Assembly (NCBI GenBank): GCA_035711465.1
Contig: DASTCC010000128.1
Span: 1 to 12,037 of the forward strand
Reading direction: 5' to 3'
Length of the DNA: 12,037 nt
Origin: DASTCC01 sp035711465
Lineage (GTDB): Bacteria; Acidobacteriota; Vicinamibacteria; Vicinamibacterales; SCN-69-37
Shown: positions 1-10,955 of the stretch, piece after piece
How the letters are laid out: each line of letters begins with the position of its first letter
Numbering within the stretch: position 1 is the first letter of the stretch
Notes under the pieces: model-generated
The model's input: only the letters and a program-made list of their open reading frames with translations
What the model was told of the DNA's origin: nothing
Databases searched by the model: none
Made by a program: the position numbers and the translations under genes

Positions 1-45
1 GATTCAAGACCTGGCACCAAACGCCAAGATTCAAGATCTGACCCC
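1..45. repeat. Pair of imperfect 18-bp direct repeats at window edge
   Basis: Two copies of an 18-base unit beginning GATTCAAGA lie at 1-18 and 28-45, 27 bases apart, and agree at 15 of 18 positions (differences at unit positions 10, 14 and 16). The first copy touches the window edge, so the repeat may continue to the left. The unit is AT-richer than the surrounding coding DNA. From memory, motifs of the form AAGATTCAAGACCTGACCCC recur between genes in some Acidobacteria and Proteobacteria, sometimes beside REP-associated Y1 transposase genes. No transposase is visible here, so the assignment to such a family is only a suggestion. Confidence 0.55.
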
Positions 46-63
46 AGCTAGAATGACGGTTGC

Positions 64-855
64 GTGCGCGCCGTTTCACGCATCACGAGCCGACAGCATC
101 CCGTCGTCCGGCGCTGCCGGCAGCTCGCCAGCAAACGCCGCGACGGCGACCCGGTGCTGCTCGACGGCGAGCACCTGATCGTCGACGCGCTCGAGGCACG
201 CGTGCCGATCGAGCTCGTGTGTACTTACGACGCCGACGCGCCGGTCGCGCGCCGGGCCGCGGCGTCAGGGGCGACGATCCACGCCGTCTCCGAATCGGTC
301 ATGGCCGCCGCCAGCCCGGTACGCTCGCCCTCCGGATGGCTGGCCCTCGCGGCGTGGCGGCCCGCGACGCTCGGCGCCGTGCTCGGCGCCTCGAACCGCG
401 CCGGCGCCGGACCGGTGATCGCCCTGCACGACGTTCAGGATCCCGGCAATCTCGGCGCGGCGATCCGCAGCGCCGATGGACTCGGCGCGTCCGGGTGCCT
501 GGCGCTCGATCGCACGGCGCGGCCGGACGGATGGAAGGCGATTCGCGGCGCGATGGGCAGCACGTTCCGATTGCCGATCGCCGTCGCGCCGCTCACGACT
601 GCCCTCGAACGCGCTCGGGCGCGCCGACTGGCCGTGTTCGCCACCGTCGCGGCCGGGGGCCTGCCGATCGAGGACGCCGACCTGGCGTCGCCCTGCATGG
701 TGCTGCTCGGCAACGAAGGCGCCGGGCTGCCTGACGTCGAGGATGCGACGCGGGTGACGATTCCGATGGCGTCCGGTGTCGAGTCGATTAACGTCGCCGT
801 CGCCGCTGCGCTGATCCTCTACGAAGCGCGTCGGCAGCGAAAGGATCGACCGTGA
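64..855 (+). CDS. TrmH/SpoU-family RNA 2'-O-methyltransferase
   Basis: This 263-residue protein is a SPOUT-class methyltransferase that transfers a methyl group from S-adenosylmethionine to a ribose 2'-OH of rRNA or tRNA. The N-terminal part (about 1-100) looks like the small substrate-binding domain of the RlmB/TsnR group, with ITSRQHP near the start and LLDGEHLI at 32-39. The catalytic SpoU domain follows. Motif 1 is at 123-137 (DPGNLGAAIRSA, with N129 and R135), motif 2 at 214-223 (LLGNEGAGLP), and motif 3 around 240-258 (ESINVAVAAAL), which in this family form the trefoil-knot cofactor site. The start is a GTG with no clear Shine-Dalgarno sequence. No in-frame ATG lies nearby, and the protein begins where relatives begin. 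The stop overlaps the rarA start by four bases (GTGA), so the two are probably co-translated. Substrate RNA cannot be told from sequence; an RlmB-like 23S rRNA role is likeliest. Confidence 0.9.
   Translation: MRAVSRITSRQHPVVRRCRQLASKRRDGDPVLLDGEHLIVDALEARVPIELVCTYDADAPVARRAAASGATIHAVSESVMAAASPVRSPSGWLALAAWRPATLGAVLGASNRAGAGPVIALHDVQDPGNLGAAIRSADGLGASGCLALDRTARPDGWKAIRGAMGSTFRLPIAVAPLTTALERARARRLAVFATVAAGGLPIEDADLASPCMVLLGNEGAGLPDVEDATRVTIPMASGVESINVAVAAALILYEARRQRKDRP
840..845 (+). promoter_or_regulatory. Ribosome binding site for rarA
   Basis: AAAGGA lies six bases before the GTG start at 852, inside the 3' end of the methyltransferase gene. It supports GTG 852 as the rarA start rather than the in-frame ATG at 912 (residue 21). 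Confidence 0.6.
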
Positions 856-2213
856 GCTTGCTGTTCGAAGACGATCCCGCGCCGCTCCCGGGCACGCCGC
901 TCGCCGAACGTATGCGTCCGCGCTCGCTCGACGAGGTCGTCGGCCAGTCGCACCTGCTCGGCGAGGGCCAGCCGCTGCGACGCGCGATCGAGGCCAACGC
1001 GTTGCATTCGATGATCTTCTGGGGCCCGCCGGGCACCGGCAAGACGACGCTGGCGCGGCTGCTGGCGTCGACGACCGGCGCCGACTTCCGCGCCTTCAGC
1101 GCCGTGATGTCGGGCATCAAGGAAATCAAGGAAGTGATCGCGCAGGCCGAGTACACGCGCGCGCAGCGGGGCCGGCGGACGCTCCTCTTCGTCGACGAAA
1201 TCCACCGCTTCAACAAGGCGCAGCAGGACGCGTTTCTGCCGCACGTCGAGGCCGGGACGATCATGCTCGTCGGCGCGACGACCGAGAATCCGTCGTTCGA
1301 GGTCAACTCGGCGCTGCTCTCGCGATCGCGCGTCTACGTACTGCGTCCGCTCACCACGGACGACGTCGTCTCGATCCTGGAGCGCGCGCTCTCGGACCGC
1401 GAGCGCGGGCTCGGCGACCGGCAGATCGACGCCGAGCCGGAAGCGCTGACCGCGATCGCGGTGTACGCGAACGGCGACGCGCGCACGGCGCTGAACCTGC
1501 TCGAACAGGTCGGCGCGCTGCTGCCGGTCGACGCGAGCGGACGACGGCCGCTGGCGCCGGCGACGCTCGCCGGCCTGATCGAGCGGCGCGCCCTGCTCTA
1601 CGACAAGTCGGGCGAGGAGCACTACAACCTGATCTCGGCGTTGCACAAGTCGATTCGCAACAGCGACGCCGACGCCGGCATCTACTGGCTGGCGCGCATG
1701 CTCGAAGCCGGCGAGGATCCGCTTTACATCGCGCGCCGGCTGGTCCGGTTCGCGTCGGAGGACGTCGGCAACGCCGATCCGCGCGCGCTCGAGATCACGC
1801 TCGCGGCGAAAGACGCGGTGCACTTCCTCGGCATGCCCGAGGCCAACACGGCCCTGGCGCAGGCCGTCGTCTACCTGTCGGCGGCGCCAAAGAGCAACGC
1901 CGTCTACATCGCCTACGGCAAAGCGGCGCGCGACGCCACTCAGGACGTCGCCTCGCCGGTGCCGCTGCACCTGCGCAACGCACCGACGAAGCTGATGAAG
2001 GAGCTCGGCTACGGCGAAGGCTACAAGTACGCGCACGACGAGCCGGACGCGGTCGCGAGCATGTCGTGCTTACCCGAGCACCTGGAGGGGCGGCGGTATT
2101 ACGAGCCGACCGATCGCGGCGTCGAAGCGCGCCTGAAGGAGGCGCTCGGCAAGGCTCGAGACGCCAGACTGGGGACCCGAGCAAAACCGCGAGCCCCGAA
2201 GTCGGAACCTTGA
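852..2213 (+). CDS. rarA: Replication-associated recombination protein A (RarA/MgsA), AAA+ ATPase
   Basis: RarA is a clamp-loader-like AAA+ ATPase acting at stalled replication forks and single-stranded DNA ends, related to eukaryotic WRNIP1/Mgs1. At 453 residues it is close to the E. coli protein (about 447). Visible motifs are Walker A GPPGTGKT at 58-65, Walker B LLFVDEIH at 111-118 with D115/E116, sensor 1 GATTEN at 141-146, and the arginine-finger-type SRSR at 157-160. The C-terminal half carries the family signatures around the tetramerisation region, ending with LPEHLEGRRYYEPT and a short basic, proline-containing tail. The start is GTG, overlapping the upstream stop by four bases and preceded by AAAGGA. 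It is convergent with mutL, 40 bases away. The ATPase motifs are intact. Confidence 0.96.
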   Translation: MSLLFEDDPAPLPGTPLAERMRPRSLDEVVGQSHLLGEGQPLRRAIEANALHSMIFWGPPGTGKTTLARLLASTTGADFRAFSAVMSGIKEIKEVIAQAEYTRAQRGRRTLLFVDEIHRFNKAQQDAFLPHVEAGTIMLVGATTENPSFEVNSALLSRSRVYVLRPLTTDDVVSILERALSDRERGLGDRQIDAEPEALTAIAVYANGDARTALNLLEQVGALLPVDASGRRPLAPATLAGLIERRALLYDKSGEEHYNLISALHKSIRNSDADAGIYWLARMLEAGEDPLYIARRLVRFASEDVGNADPRALEITLAAKDAVHFLGMPEANTALAQAVVYLSAAPKSNAVYIAYGKAARDATQDVASPVPLHLRNAPTKLMKELGYGEGYKYAHDEPDAVASMSCLPEHLEGRRYYEPTDRGVEARLKEALGKARDARLGTRAKPRAPKSEP

Positions 2214-2253
2214 CTGGGCCCAGCCAGAGCCCCGAGCCATAGCCCCGAGCCCG
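2214..2253. repeat. Convergent rarA/mutL junction with GAGCCC-type short repeats
   Basis: The 40 bases between the two convergent stops contain AGCCCCGAGCC at 2228-2238 and again at 2241-2251 (period 13). A related GAGCCCCGA also occurs in the last codons of rarA at 2191-2199. A 10-base palindrome, CTGGGCCCAG, sits at 2214-2223 directly after the rarA stop. No stem-loop followed by a T-run is seen on either strand, so no intrinsic terminator can be called. Confidence 0.5.
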
Positions 2254-4047
2254 TCAGATTCTTTCGAAATTCCGCTCAATCTCCCGCCGCGTCAGACGCA
2301 ACACGACCGGCCGACCGTGCGGACAGACCGACGAGTGCGAGGTCCGCCGGAGCTCGTCGAGCAGGTACTGCATCTTCTCGCGAGTCAGCGGATCGTTCGC
2401 CTTCACGGCCGCGTGACACGCCATCGTCGCGGCGACGCGGCGCAGCAGATCGTCGACGCCGGCCGTCGGCCCGAGGCCGTCGAGGCTGCCCGCGACCGCG
2501 CGCAGCGCTTCGTCGATGCGGCTCCAGTCGAGCATCGCCGGCACCGCCGTCACCTGCAGCGCGCGGCTGCCGAAATCGGCGATCTCGAATCCGAACTTCG
2601 CCATCGCCTCTCGATGCTGCACCAGCGTCTGGTGTTCGGCCGCCGGCAGCTCGAGCACGACCGGCGTCAGCAGACGCTGCGATTCGAGCGGCTGTCCGGT
2701 CAGCCGCTCGGTGATCTGCTCGAACAGGATGCGCTCGTGAGCGACGTGCTGATCGATGATCGCCAGCCCGTCCTCGTCGACGGCGACGATGAACGTATTG
2801 CGGAACTGGCCGAGCGGCGTCATCGGCCGAATCAGCGTGGCCACCGCTTCGCGGCCGGCGGCGGTGCCGACGCGAGGATCCGTCCAGGCGCCGGGCGTCG
2901 ATTGCTGGATGGCCTCCGCGATGGCCGTGTCGGACGGCGTCAGCCCGCTGGCCGGGACGAAGGGCTGCGAAGGCTGGAAGCCACGGTCGAAACCGAGCGG
3001 CAGCACAGCCGTTGCCGGCGCGCCGAAACCGGGCGCCGGCGGCGCCAGGACGAGCTCCGGCGCCGGCGTCGCGCCGAGCGCATCGACGACCGCGCGGCGC
3101 AGCACCTCGTGAACGAGCCCCTGGTCCAGGAACCGCACCTCGGCTTTGGTCGGATGGACGTTGACGTCGACGCGGTCGGCCGGCAGCGTCACGAACAGAT
3201 GCACTTCCGGGCTCCGCTCCTTGATCGTCGCGACGCTGTAGGCCGCCTGGATCGCGTGCGTAATGGTGCGGTCGCGCACCATGCGCCCGTTGACGAAGAC
3301 GTGCTGCGGCCCGCGAATCGGTCCCTGCTCGGCCAGCGCGGCGACGAAGCCACGCACGCCGATCCCCGCCGCCTCCTTGCGGACGACGACGAGATCGGGC
3401 CGGTCGCCGTAAATCTGGTAGAAGCGCTCCTCGAGCGATCCGGCCGGCGGCGCTTCGATGAGGACGCGGCCGCCGCTGCGGAGCGTGAACCCGATCTCGG
3501 GATAGCCGAGCGCCAGCTGGGTCACGAGCCGGCTCACCTGCGCGGTCTCGGCGGTATCCGCCTTCAGGAACTTCCGCCGCGCCGGCAGATTGAAGAACAG
3601 ATCGGCGACCTCGACCAGCGTGCCCTCCGGCGCGCCGGTGTCACGGACCGAAACCGTCTTGCCGGCGTCGATGCGCACCTCGGTGCCGATCGGCTCGCCG
3701 CGCCGCCGCGTCCGCAGCCTGAAGCGCGACACCGACGCGATGGACGGCAGCGCCTCTCCGCGAAATCCGAGCGTCTGTATGGCAGCGAGATCGGTCGCCG
3801 TGCGAATCTTGCTGGTCGCGTGCCGCTCGACCGCCAGCTCCGCATCGGCGCGCGACATCCCTTCGCCGTCGTCCTCGACACAGATGCTCTTCTTGCCGCC
3901 GAACTCGACGGCGATGGCGACGCGCGCTGCGGCGGCGTCGACGGCGTTCTCGACGAGCTCCTTGACGACGGACGCCGGACGCTCGACGACCTCGCCCGCG
4001 GCGATCTGATTGGCGAGATCCGCGGGCAGCCGTTGGATGCGGCTCAC
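2254..4047 (-). CDS. mutL: DNA mismatch repair protein MutL, endonuclease type
   Basis: MutL links mismatch recognition by MutS to strand removal. The 597-residue protein has an N-terminal GHKL ATPase (about 1-330) with ELVENAVDA at 30-38 (Mg-ATP Glu/Asn), DDGEGM at 59-64, ATSKI at 77-81 and GFRGEAL at 94-100. A proline/alanine-rich linker (about 340-415) follows, then the C-terminal dimerisation domain. This contains the metal-dependent nicking motif DQHVAHERILFE at 432-443, plus ACHAAVKA near 543-550 and CPHGRP at 575-580. These mark it as the self-nicking MutL found in bacteria without MutH. The usual DQHA is DQHV here. The start is GTG 4047: the reading frame stays open upstream, but family homology begins SRIQRLPADLANQIAAGEV exactly there. 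It overlaps the corA stop by four bases (GTGA). No mutS lies in the window. Confidence 0.96.
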   Translation of the reverse strand: MSRIQRLPADLANQIAAGEVVERPASVVKELVENAVDAAAARVAIAVEFGGKKSICVEDDGEGMSRADAELAVERHATSKIRTATDLAAIQTLGFRGEALPSIASVSRFRLRTRRRGEPIGTEVRIDAGKTVSVRDTGAPEGTLVEVADLFFNLPARRKFLKADTAETAQVSRLVTQLALGYPEIGFTLRSGGRVLIEAPPAGSLEERFYQIYGDRPDLVVVRKEAAGIGVRGFVAALAEQGPIRGPQHVFVNGRMVRDRTITHAIQAAYSVATIKERSPEVHLFVTLPADRVDVNVHPTKAEVRFLDQGLVHEVLRRAVVDALGATPAPELVLAPPAPGFGAPATAVLPLGFDRGFQPSQPFVPASGLTPSDTAIAEAIQQSTPGAWTDPRVGTAAGREAVATLIRPMTPLGQFRNTFIVAVDEDGLAIIDQHVAHERILFEQITERLTGQPLESQRLLTPVVLELPAAEHQTLVQHREAMAKFGFEIADFGSRALQVTAVPAMLDWSRIDEALRAVAGSLDGLGPTAGVDDLLRRVAATMACHAAVKANDPLTREKMQYLLDELRRTSHSSVCPHGRPVVLRLTRREIERNFERI

Positions 4048-5069
4048 AGCCAGTCCATCCGGCGGAACAGCCAGAGCATGGCGCCGGTCGTGACCAGCAT
4101 CAGCCCGGTTATCCACCAGAACTGCGCGTCCGGCCCGCCTGGAAACGCCGGCAGGTTCACGTTCATGCCGTACATGCTGGTGAGCACGGTGAGCGGCATG
4201 AAGATCGTCGCGATCACGGTCAACACCTTCATCACCTGATTGAGGCGATTCGACTGGCTCGAAAGATACGCGTCGAGCAGGCCGTTGACGCGATCCTGGA
4301 AGAGCGCGGCTTCGTCGGCGATGCGAATCAGGCTGTCGTGGACGTCGCGAAAACGATAGGACAACGCCTCGCTGATCTGCGGGAACTCGCGGCGCGCCAG
4401 CCGCCCGATGGCGTCGCGCTGCGGCAGCGTCACCCGCCGCAGCGAGGCCAGATCGGACTTCAGCCTCAGCACCTTCCGCAGGGGGCTCGAATGCGGGCGC
4501 TCGAACACCGCCTTCTCCAGATCGTGAATCCGATCCTCGAGCGCGTCGACCTCCGGCCGGTAGTGATCGACCATCTGGTCGACGATGCGGTGCAGCAGCG
4601 CCGCGGGCCCTTCGGCGAGCACGTCGTCGTGGCGCGAGCAGACGAGCATCAGCTGATCGACCGATCGCGAGTCGTGGTGGTGAACCGTGATCAGGAAGTT
4701 GCGGCCGAGAAAGAAGTCGACGTCCCGCGTCAGGAATCCTTCGCCGCCTTTGGTCGCGAGGATGCCGTGCAGGATCAGGTACAGCAGCGGGCCGTAGGTC
4801 TCGATCTTCGGATGATGGACCTCGGCGAGGGCGTCGTCGATCGCGATCTCGTGAACCTGGAAGACGTCCTTGAGGAGCGTGCGCTCGGCCGCGCCTGGCC
4901 TGGCGATGTCGACCCAGAGCGTCTCGGCCGCGTCGGGCGCGAGCCACCGCGGATCGACGCGTCCAACGGCGCGCGTCTGCCCGTCGCGGTGGACGAGCAC
5001 GTGCAGCGCGGACGTCCGGCCCGGCGCCGTGCTGGCCGCCGCCTTGCTGGACGCCTTGCGCGCTTCCAC
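4044..5069 (-). CDS. corA: CorA-family magnesium/cobalt transporter
   Basis: This is an inner-membrane divalent cation channel/transporter of the CorA family (341 residues, typical length). A large cytoplasmic N-terminal alpha/beta and helical domain is followed by two C-terminal membrane helices at about 283-299 and 320-335. The selectivity signature YGMN is at 300-303 in the loop after the first helix, and the acidic/polar loop residues follow. The protein ends RRMDWL, the short positively charged cytoplasmic tail usual for CorA. The GTG start at 5069 has a G-rich stretch (GGGGG) six bases upstream. It lies only 12 bases after the ppdK stop, and its own stop overlaps mutL, so it sits inside the same transcription unit. 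Mg2+ is the likely substrate; Co2+ or Zn2+ cannot be excluded from sequence. Confidence 0.94.
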   Translation of the reverse strand: MEARKASSKAAASTAPGRTSALHVLVHRDGQTRAVGRVDPRWLAPDAAETLWVDIARPGAAERTLLKDVFQVHEIAIDDALAEVHHPKIETYGPLLYLILHGILATKGGEGFLTRDVDFFLGRNFLITVHHHDSRSVDQLMLVCSRHDDVLAEGPAALLHRIVDQMVDHYRPEVDALEDRIHDLEKAVFERPHSSPLRKVLRLKSDLASLRRVTLPQRDAIGRLARREFPQISEALSYRFRDVHDSLIRIADEAALFQDRVNGLLDAYLSSQSNRLNQVMKVLTVIATIFMPLTVLTSMYGMNVNLPAFPGGPDAQFWWITGLMLVTTGAMLWLFRRMDWL

Positions 5070-5081
5070 CGGCCGCCCCCG

Positions 5082-7861
<2,780 letters not shown>

Positions 7862-7865
<4 letters not shown>

Positions 7866-10081
7866 GACTCCGAAGCGACGATTTCAGAGATATCGCCAAG
7901 TTGTAAGATCAATTGCTCCAACTGCTTCATCAATCCCAGACGCGCCTGCCTGACCGTCGCGTCGTCGGTCATCACGAAGACGTCGTTGAAGAACTTCGCG
8001 ACCGCCGGCTCGAACTGCGCCGCTTCGGCGTAGGCGGTGCGGTAGTCGCCGCGGCCGCCGGCCTGATCGATGGCGACGCGGCGGCGGGCGATGTCCTCGA
8101 GCAGCGCCGCTTCGGCGGCTTCCTTGAGGACCGCGCGCAAGTCGGTCAGCTCGGGCACCGTGCCGCTGTCGAACTCGCGGGCGATGTTGCGGACGCGCTT
8201 GAACGCCGTCGCCAGCTGGCGGAACTGTTCCGAGCGCGAGAACTCGGCCAGCGCCTGGACGTTGCCGGCCACGTCGGCGATCGGCAGATCGAGCGCGTGC
8301 TCGCGCTGCCACAGCACGCTGCGGACGTTGCGCTTGTCGGCGCCGCGCGCCACCAGGACGTGCTCCTCGCGCTCCCAGAGGAAGCGCGTCAGGTCGGCCC
8401 ACTCGTCTCCCGGCGTCTTGTCGTACCCCGCGTAGGCGCGCGTCAGCAGCGCCGGCAGCGAGGGCCGCACCTTCACACCGGTCAGCGGCGCGAGATCGAC
8501 GAGCAGGCGCAGGATGCCGTGCGCGGCGCGGCGCATGCCGAACGGATCGCGCGATCCGGTCGGCCGCTCGCCGGCGAGGAACAGCCCGACGAGGGTGTCG
8601 AGCTTGTCGGCGAGCGACACGCTCGCCCAGCTGAGGCGTGCCTGGCCCAGCGCCTCGCCCGATGGCGCGGCGTTGGCCTCGACGGCGACCGGCAGGTAGT
8701 GGTGGTAGATCGCCTTCCACACCGTTTCCGGCTCGCCCGCCTCGCGCGCGTAGATGCCGCCCATCACGCCCTGGAGCTCGGTGAACTCGCGCACCATGTC
8801 GGTCGCGAGATCCGCCTTCGCCAGCTTCGCCGCGCGCCCGGCCGGCGCGGCCGCCTCCGGCTGCTGAAAGACGTCCGCGGCGATCCACGACGCCAGCGCC
8901 TCCAGCCGCGTCGCCTTGGCGCCGTACGAGCCGAGCTGCTTGTGGAACAACAGCGTCTCGAGTCTGGGCAGCCGCGCCTCGAGACCGATCTGACGATCGG
9001 CGTCCCAGAAGAACCTGGCGTCGCGCAGCCGCGCCGTGACGACGCGCTCGGCGTTAGTCGCGATCGCGCGATCGTTGGTCGACTGCGTGTTGGTGACCGC
9101 CAGGAACGCCGGCATCAGACCGCCGGTCGGATTCGCGACCGGAAAGAAGTGCTGATGGTGCATCAGCGTCGTCGTCAACACCTCTTCGGGCAGCGTCAGG
9201 AACTCGGCGCTGAAGGCGCCGGGGACGACGGCCGGATACTCGACGAGATCGGGCACCTCGTCGAACAGCGTCTGCGCACGCTCCTGCTGCAGCACCGCGC
9301 GGCCGCCGATGCGGCGCGCCTGGGCTTCGAGGTCGCGCATGATCCGATCGCGGCGCTCGATGCGCGACAGGATGACGAAGTTCTCCGCGAGCTTCTTCTG
9401 GTACTCGGCGAAGCTGCGCACCTTGATCGCGCGTCCGGCGCGGCCGCTCGTCGCCAGGAACCGATGGCCGTAGGTCACGGCGCCCGAGCTCACGTCCTGC
9501 ACGCGCGGGCTCGACGCCAGCGCCAGGCGCGAAATCGTGAACGGCACGACCCGGCCGCCGTAGAGCAGCAGCAGCCAGCGGACCGGGCGGCCGAACAGGA
9601 ACTCGCCCTTGTCGTCCTCGAGCTGCGCGTCCCAATGCATCAGCTTCGGAAAGGTCAGGCCGCGTAGCACGCGCGCGACGACCGTCGGCAGCACGTCGAC
9701 GGTGGCGCGGCCGCGGGTGTGGCGGTGATACGCCATGTACTTGCCCTTGGGCGTGTCCTGCTGGATGAGCGCGTCGAAGTCGACGCCCAGCTTGCGCGCG
9801 AAGCCCAGCCCGGCGTTGGTCGGATGGCCCTCGGCGTCGAACGACGCGCTCACGGGCGGCCCCATCACCGTCTCCTCGCGATCTTCCTGCCGATCGATCA
9901 GCTCGGGCGCGCAGACGACCAGCCGGCGCGGCGTCGCGTGCGCCTCGATCGGATTGCGCGGCGGCAGCCCCTCGGCGTCGAGCTCGTTCTTGAGCACGGT
10001 CGTCAGCTGCTCGGTCAACCCGGGCAGCCAGCTGGCCGGCAGCTCTTCGACGCCGATCTCGAGCAGCAACTCACGATCCAT
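7862..10081 (-). CDS. glyS: Glycyl-tRNA synthetase beta subunit
   Basis: GlyS supplies tRNA binding and anticodon recognition for the bacterial two-subunit glycyl-tRNA synthetase, complexed with GlyQ. The 739-residue protein is somewhat longer than E. coli GlyS (about 689). It opens LLLEIGVEELPASW (5-18), typical for the family. It shows the central VLTTTLMHHQHFFPV (301-315), an HD-like region with TELQGVMGGIYA at 434-445, and ADKLDTLVGLF (491-501) leading to RDPFGMRRAA (511-520). A C-terminal DALR-type anticodon-binding domain (about 600-739) carries FNDVFVMTDD at 698-707. The ATG start is preceded by GGAAGGGG at six bases and overlaps glyQ by 11 bases. The last twenty or so codons, including TTA at 7904-7906, are unusually AT-rich for this window. 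The stop overlaps the ppdK start (ATGA). Confidence 0.97.
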
Positions 10082-10955
10082 GCGCGACCCCTTCCGTCTC
10101 GGTGGCTCCGGCCCACGCCCGCGCGATCGCGACCGCGAGCTGCCGCACGCGCAGGATGTAAGCCGTGCGCTCGGTCACGCCGATGCTGCCGCTCGCGTCC
10201 AGCACGTTGAACAGGTGCGAGCACTTCAGGCAGTAGTCGAGCGCCGGCAGCACCAGGCCCGAGTCGAGCAGCGCCCTGCCGAAGTCGTAGCACCTGGTGA
10301 AGAGATCGCGATGGAACTCGGCGAACTGCCCCTCCGGCAGCGCCACCTGACCGAACGCGTACTTCGACTGCTCGATCTCGTCGCGGAGCCGGACGTCGCC
10401 GTAGCGCACGCCGGCGGCCCACTGCAGGTCGTAGACGTTGTCGACGCCCTGCAGCGCCATCGCAAAGCGCTCGAGCCCGTAGGTCAACTCCACCGATACG
10501 GGCGAGAGGTCGAGCCCCCCGGCCTGTTGAAAGTAGGTGAACTGCGTGATCTCGAGCCCGTCGTAGAGGACCTGCCAGCCGATGCCCCACGCGCCCAGGG
10601 TCGGCGATTCCCAGTTGTCCTCCTCGAAGCGCACGTCGTGCGCGCGCAGATCGATGCCGCAAGCCTCGAGACTCTGCAGGTAGAGATCCTGGATGTCGTC
10701 GGGCGCGGGCTTGAGGATCACCTGGAATTGATGGTGCTTGAAGAGGCGATTCGGGTTCTCGCCGAAGCGGCCGTCCGCGGGCCGGCGCGACGGCTGCACG
10801 TAGGCGACGTTCCAGGCCTGCGGGCCGAGGACGCGCAGGAACGTCTCGGGGTGCATGGTGCCGGCACCCATTTCGATGTCCAGGGGCTGCTGGATCAGAC
10901 AGCCTTGCGCAGCCCAGTAATCAGAGAGTTTGGAGATCAGGTCCTGAAGCGTCAC
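10071..10955 (-). CDS. glyQ: Glycyl-tRNA synthetase alpha subunit
   Basis: GlyQ is the class II catalytic subunit that activates glycine with ATP and charges tRNA-Gly, working as a heterotetramer with GlyS. The 294 residues closely follow the E. coli protein (about 303). Signatures include DYWAAQGC (12-19), QPLDIEMGAGTMHP (23-36), YVQPSRRPADGRFGENPNR (52-70), EEDNWESPTLGAWG (111-124) and the motif 3 segment TYGLERFAM (158-166). The C-terminal SIGVTERTAYILRVR (257-271) also matches. The start is GTG 10955, overlapping the recO stop by four bases (GTGA). The spacing to a Shine-Dalgarno sequence is poor (AAGGAG about 14 bases upstream, inside recO). The first internal ATG would remove conserved residues, so GTG is preferred. 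The N-terminus is about ten residues shorter than in E. coli. Confidence 0.97.
   Translation of the reverse strand: MTLQDLISKLSDYWAAQGCLIQQPLDIEMGAGTMHPETFLRVLGPQAWNVAYVQPSRRPADGRFGENPNRLFKHHQFQVILKPAPDDIQDLYLQSLEACGIDLRAHDVRFEEDNWESPTLGAWGIGWQVLYDGLEITQFTYFQQAGGLDLSPVSVELTYGLERFAMALQGVDNVYDLQWAAGVRYGDVRLRDEIEQSKYAFGQVALPEGQFAEFHRDLFTRCYDFGRALLDSGLVLPALDYCLKCSHLFNVLDASGSIGVTERTAYILRVRQLAVAIARAWAGATETEGVAHGS
10088..10095 (-). promoter_or_regulatory. Ribosome binding site for glyS
   Basis: GGAAGGGG on the - strand lies six bases before the glyS ATG, inside the 3' end of glyQ. It is the strongest Shine-Dalgarno-like site in this operon and fixes the glyS start at 10081. Confidence 0.65.

Noticed and set aside
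1..45. The repeat pair as a CRISPR array
   Set aside because: The units are only 18 bases with a 9-base spacer, and there are no cas genes.
60..734. A 224-codon + strand frame starting at TTG 60
   Set aside because: It overlaps the methyltransferase gene in another frame and encodes arginine-rich sequence without motifs.
819..2036. A 405-codon - strand frame opposite rarA
   Set aside because: It is codon-aligned antisense to rarA with no recognisable domain; rarA has all AAA+ motifs.
2214..2223. CTGGGCCCAG palindrome after rarA as a terminator
   Set aside because: It has no loop and no following T-run, so it does not fit an intrinsic terminator.
2317..4239. A 640-codon + strand frame opposite mutL
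   Set aside because: It is codon-aligned antisense to mutL, which has intact family motifs. The protein is arginine-rich low complexity with no domain.
4048..4947. A 300-residue N-terminal extension of MutL
   Set aside because: The frame is open upstream, but this stretch overlaps corA in another frame, has arginine-rich nonsense composition, and MutL homology begins exactly at GTG 4047.
7913..9667. A 584-codon + strand frame opposite glyS
   Set aside because: It is codon-aligned antisense to glyS and opens just after the rare TTA codon of glyS at 7904-7906, as the shadow explanation predicts.
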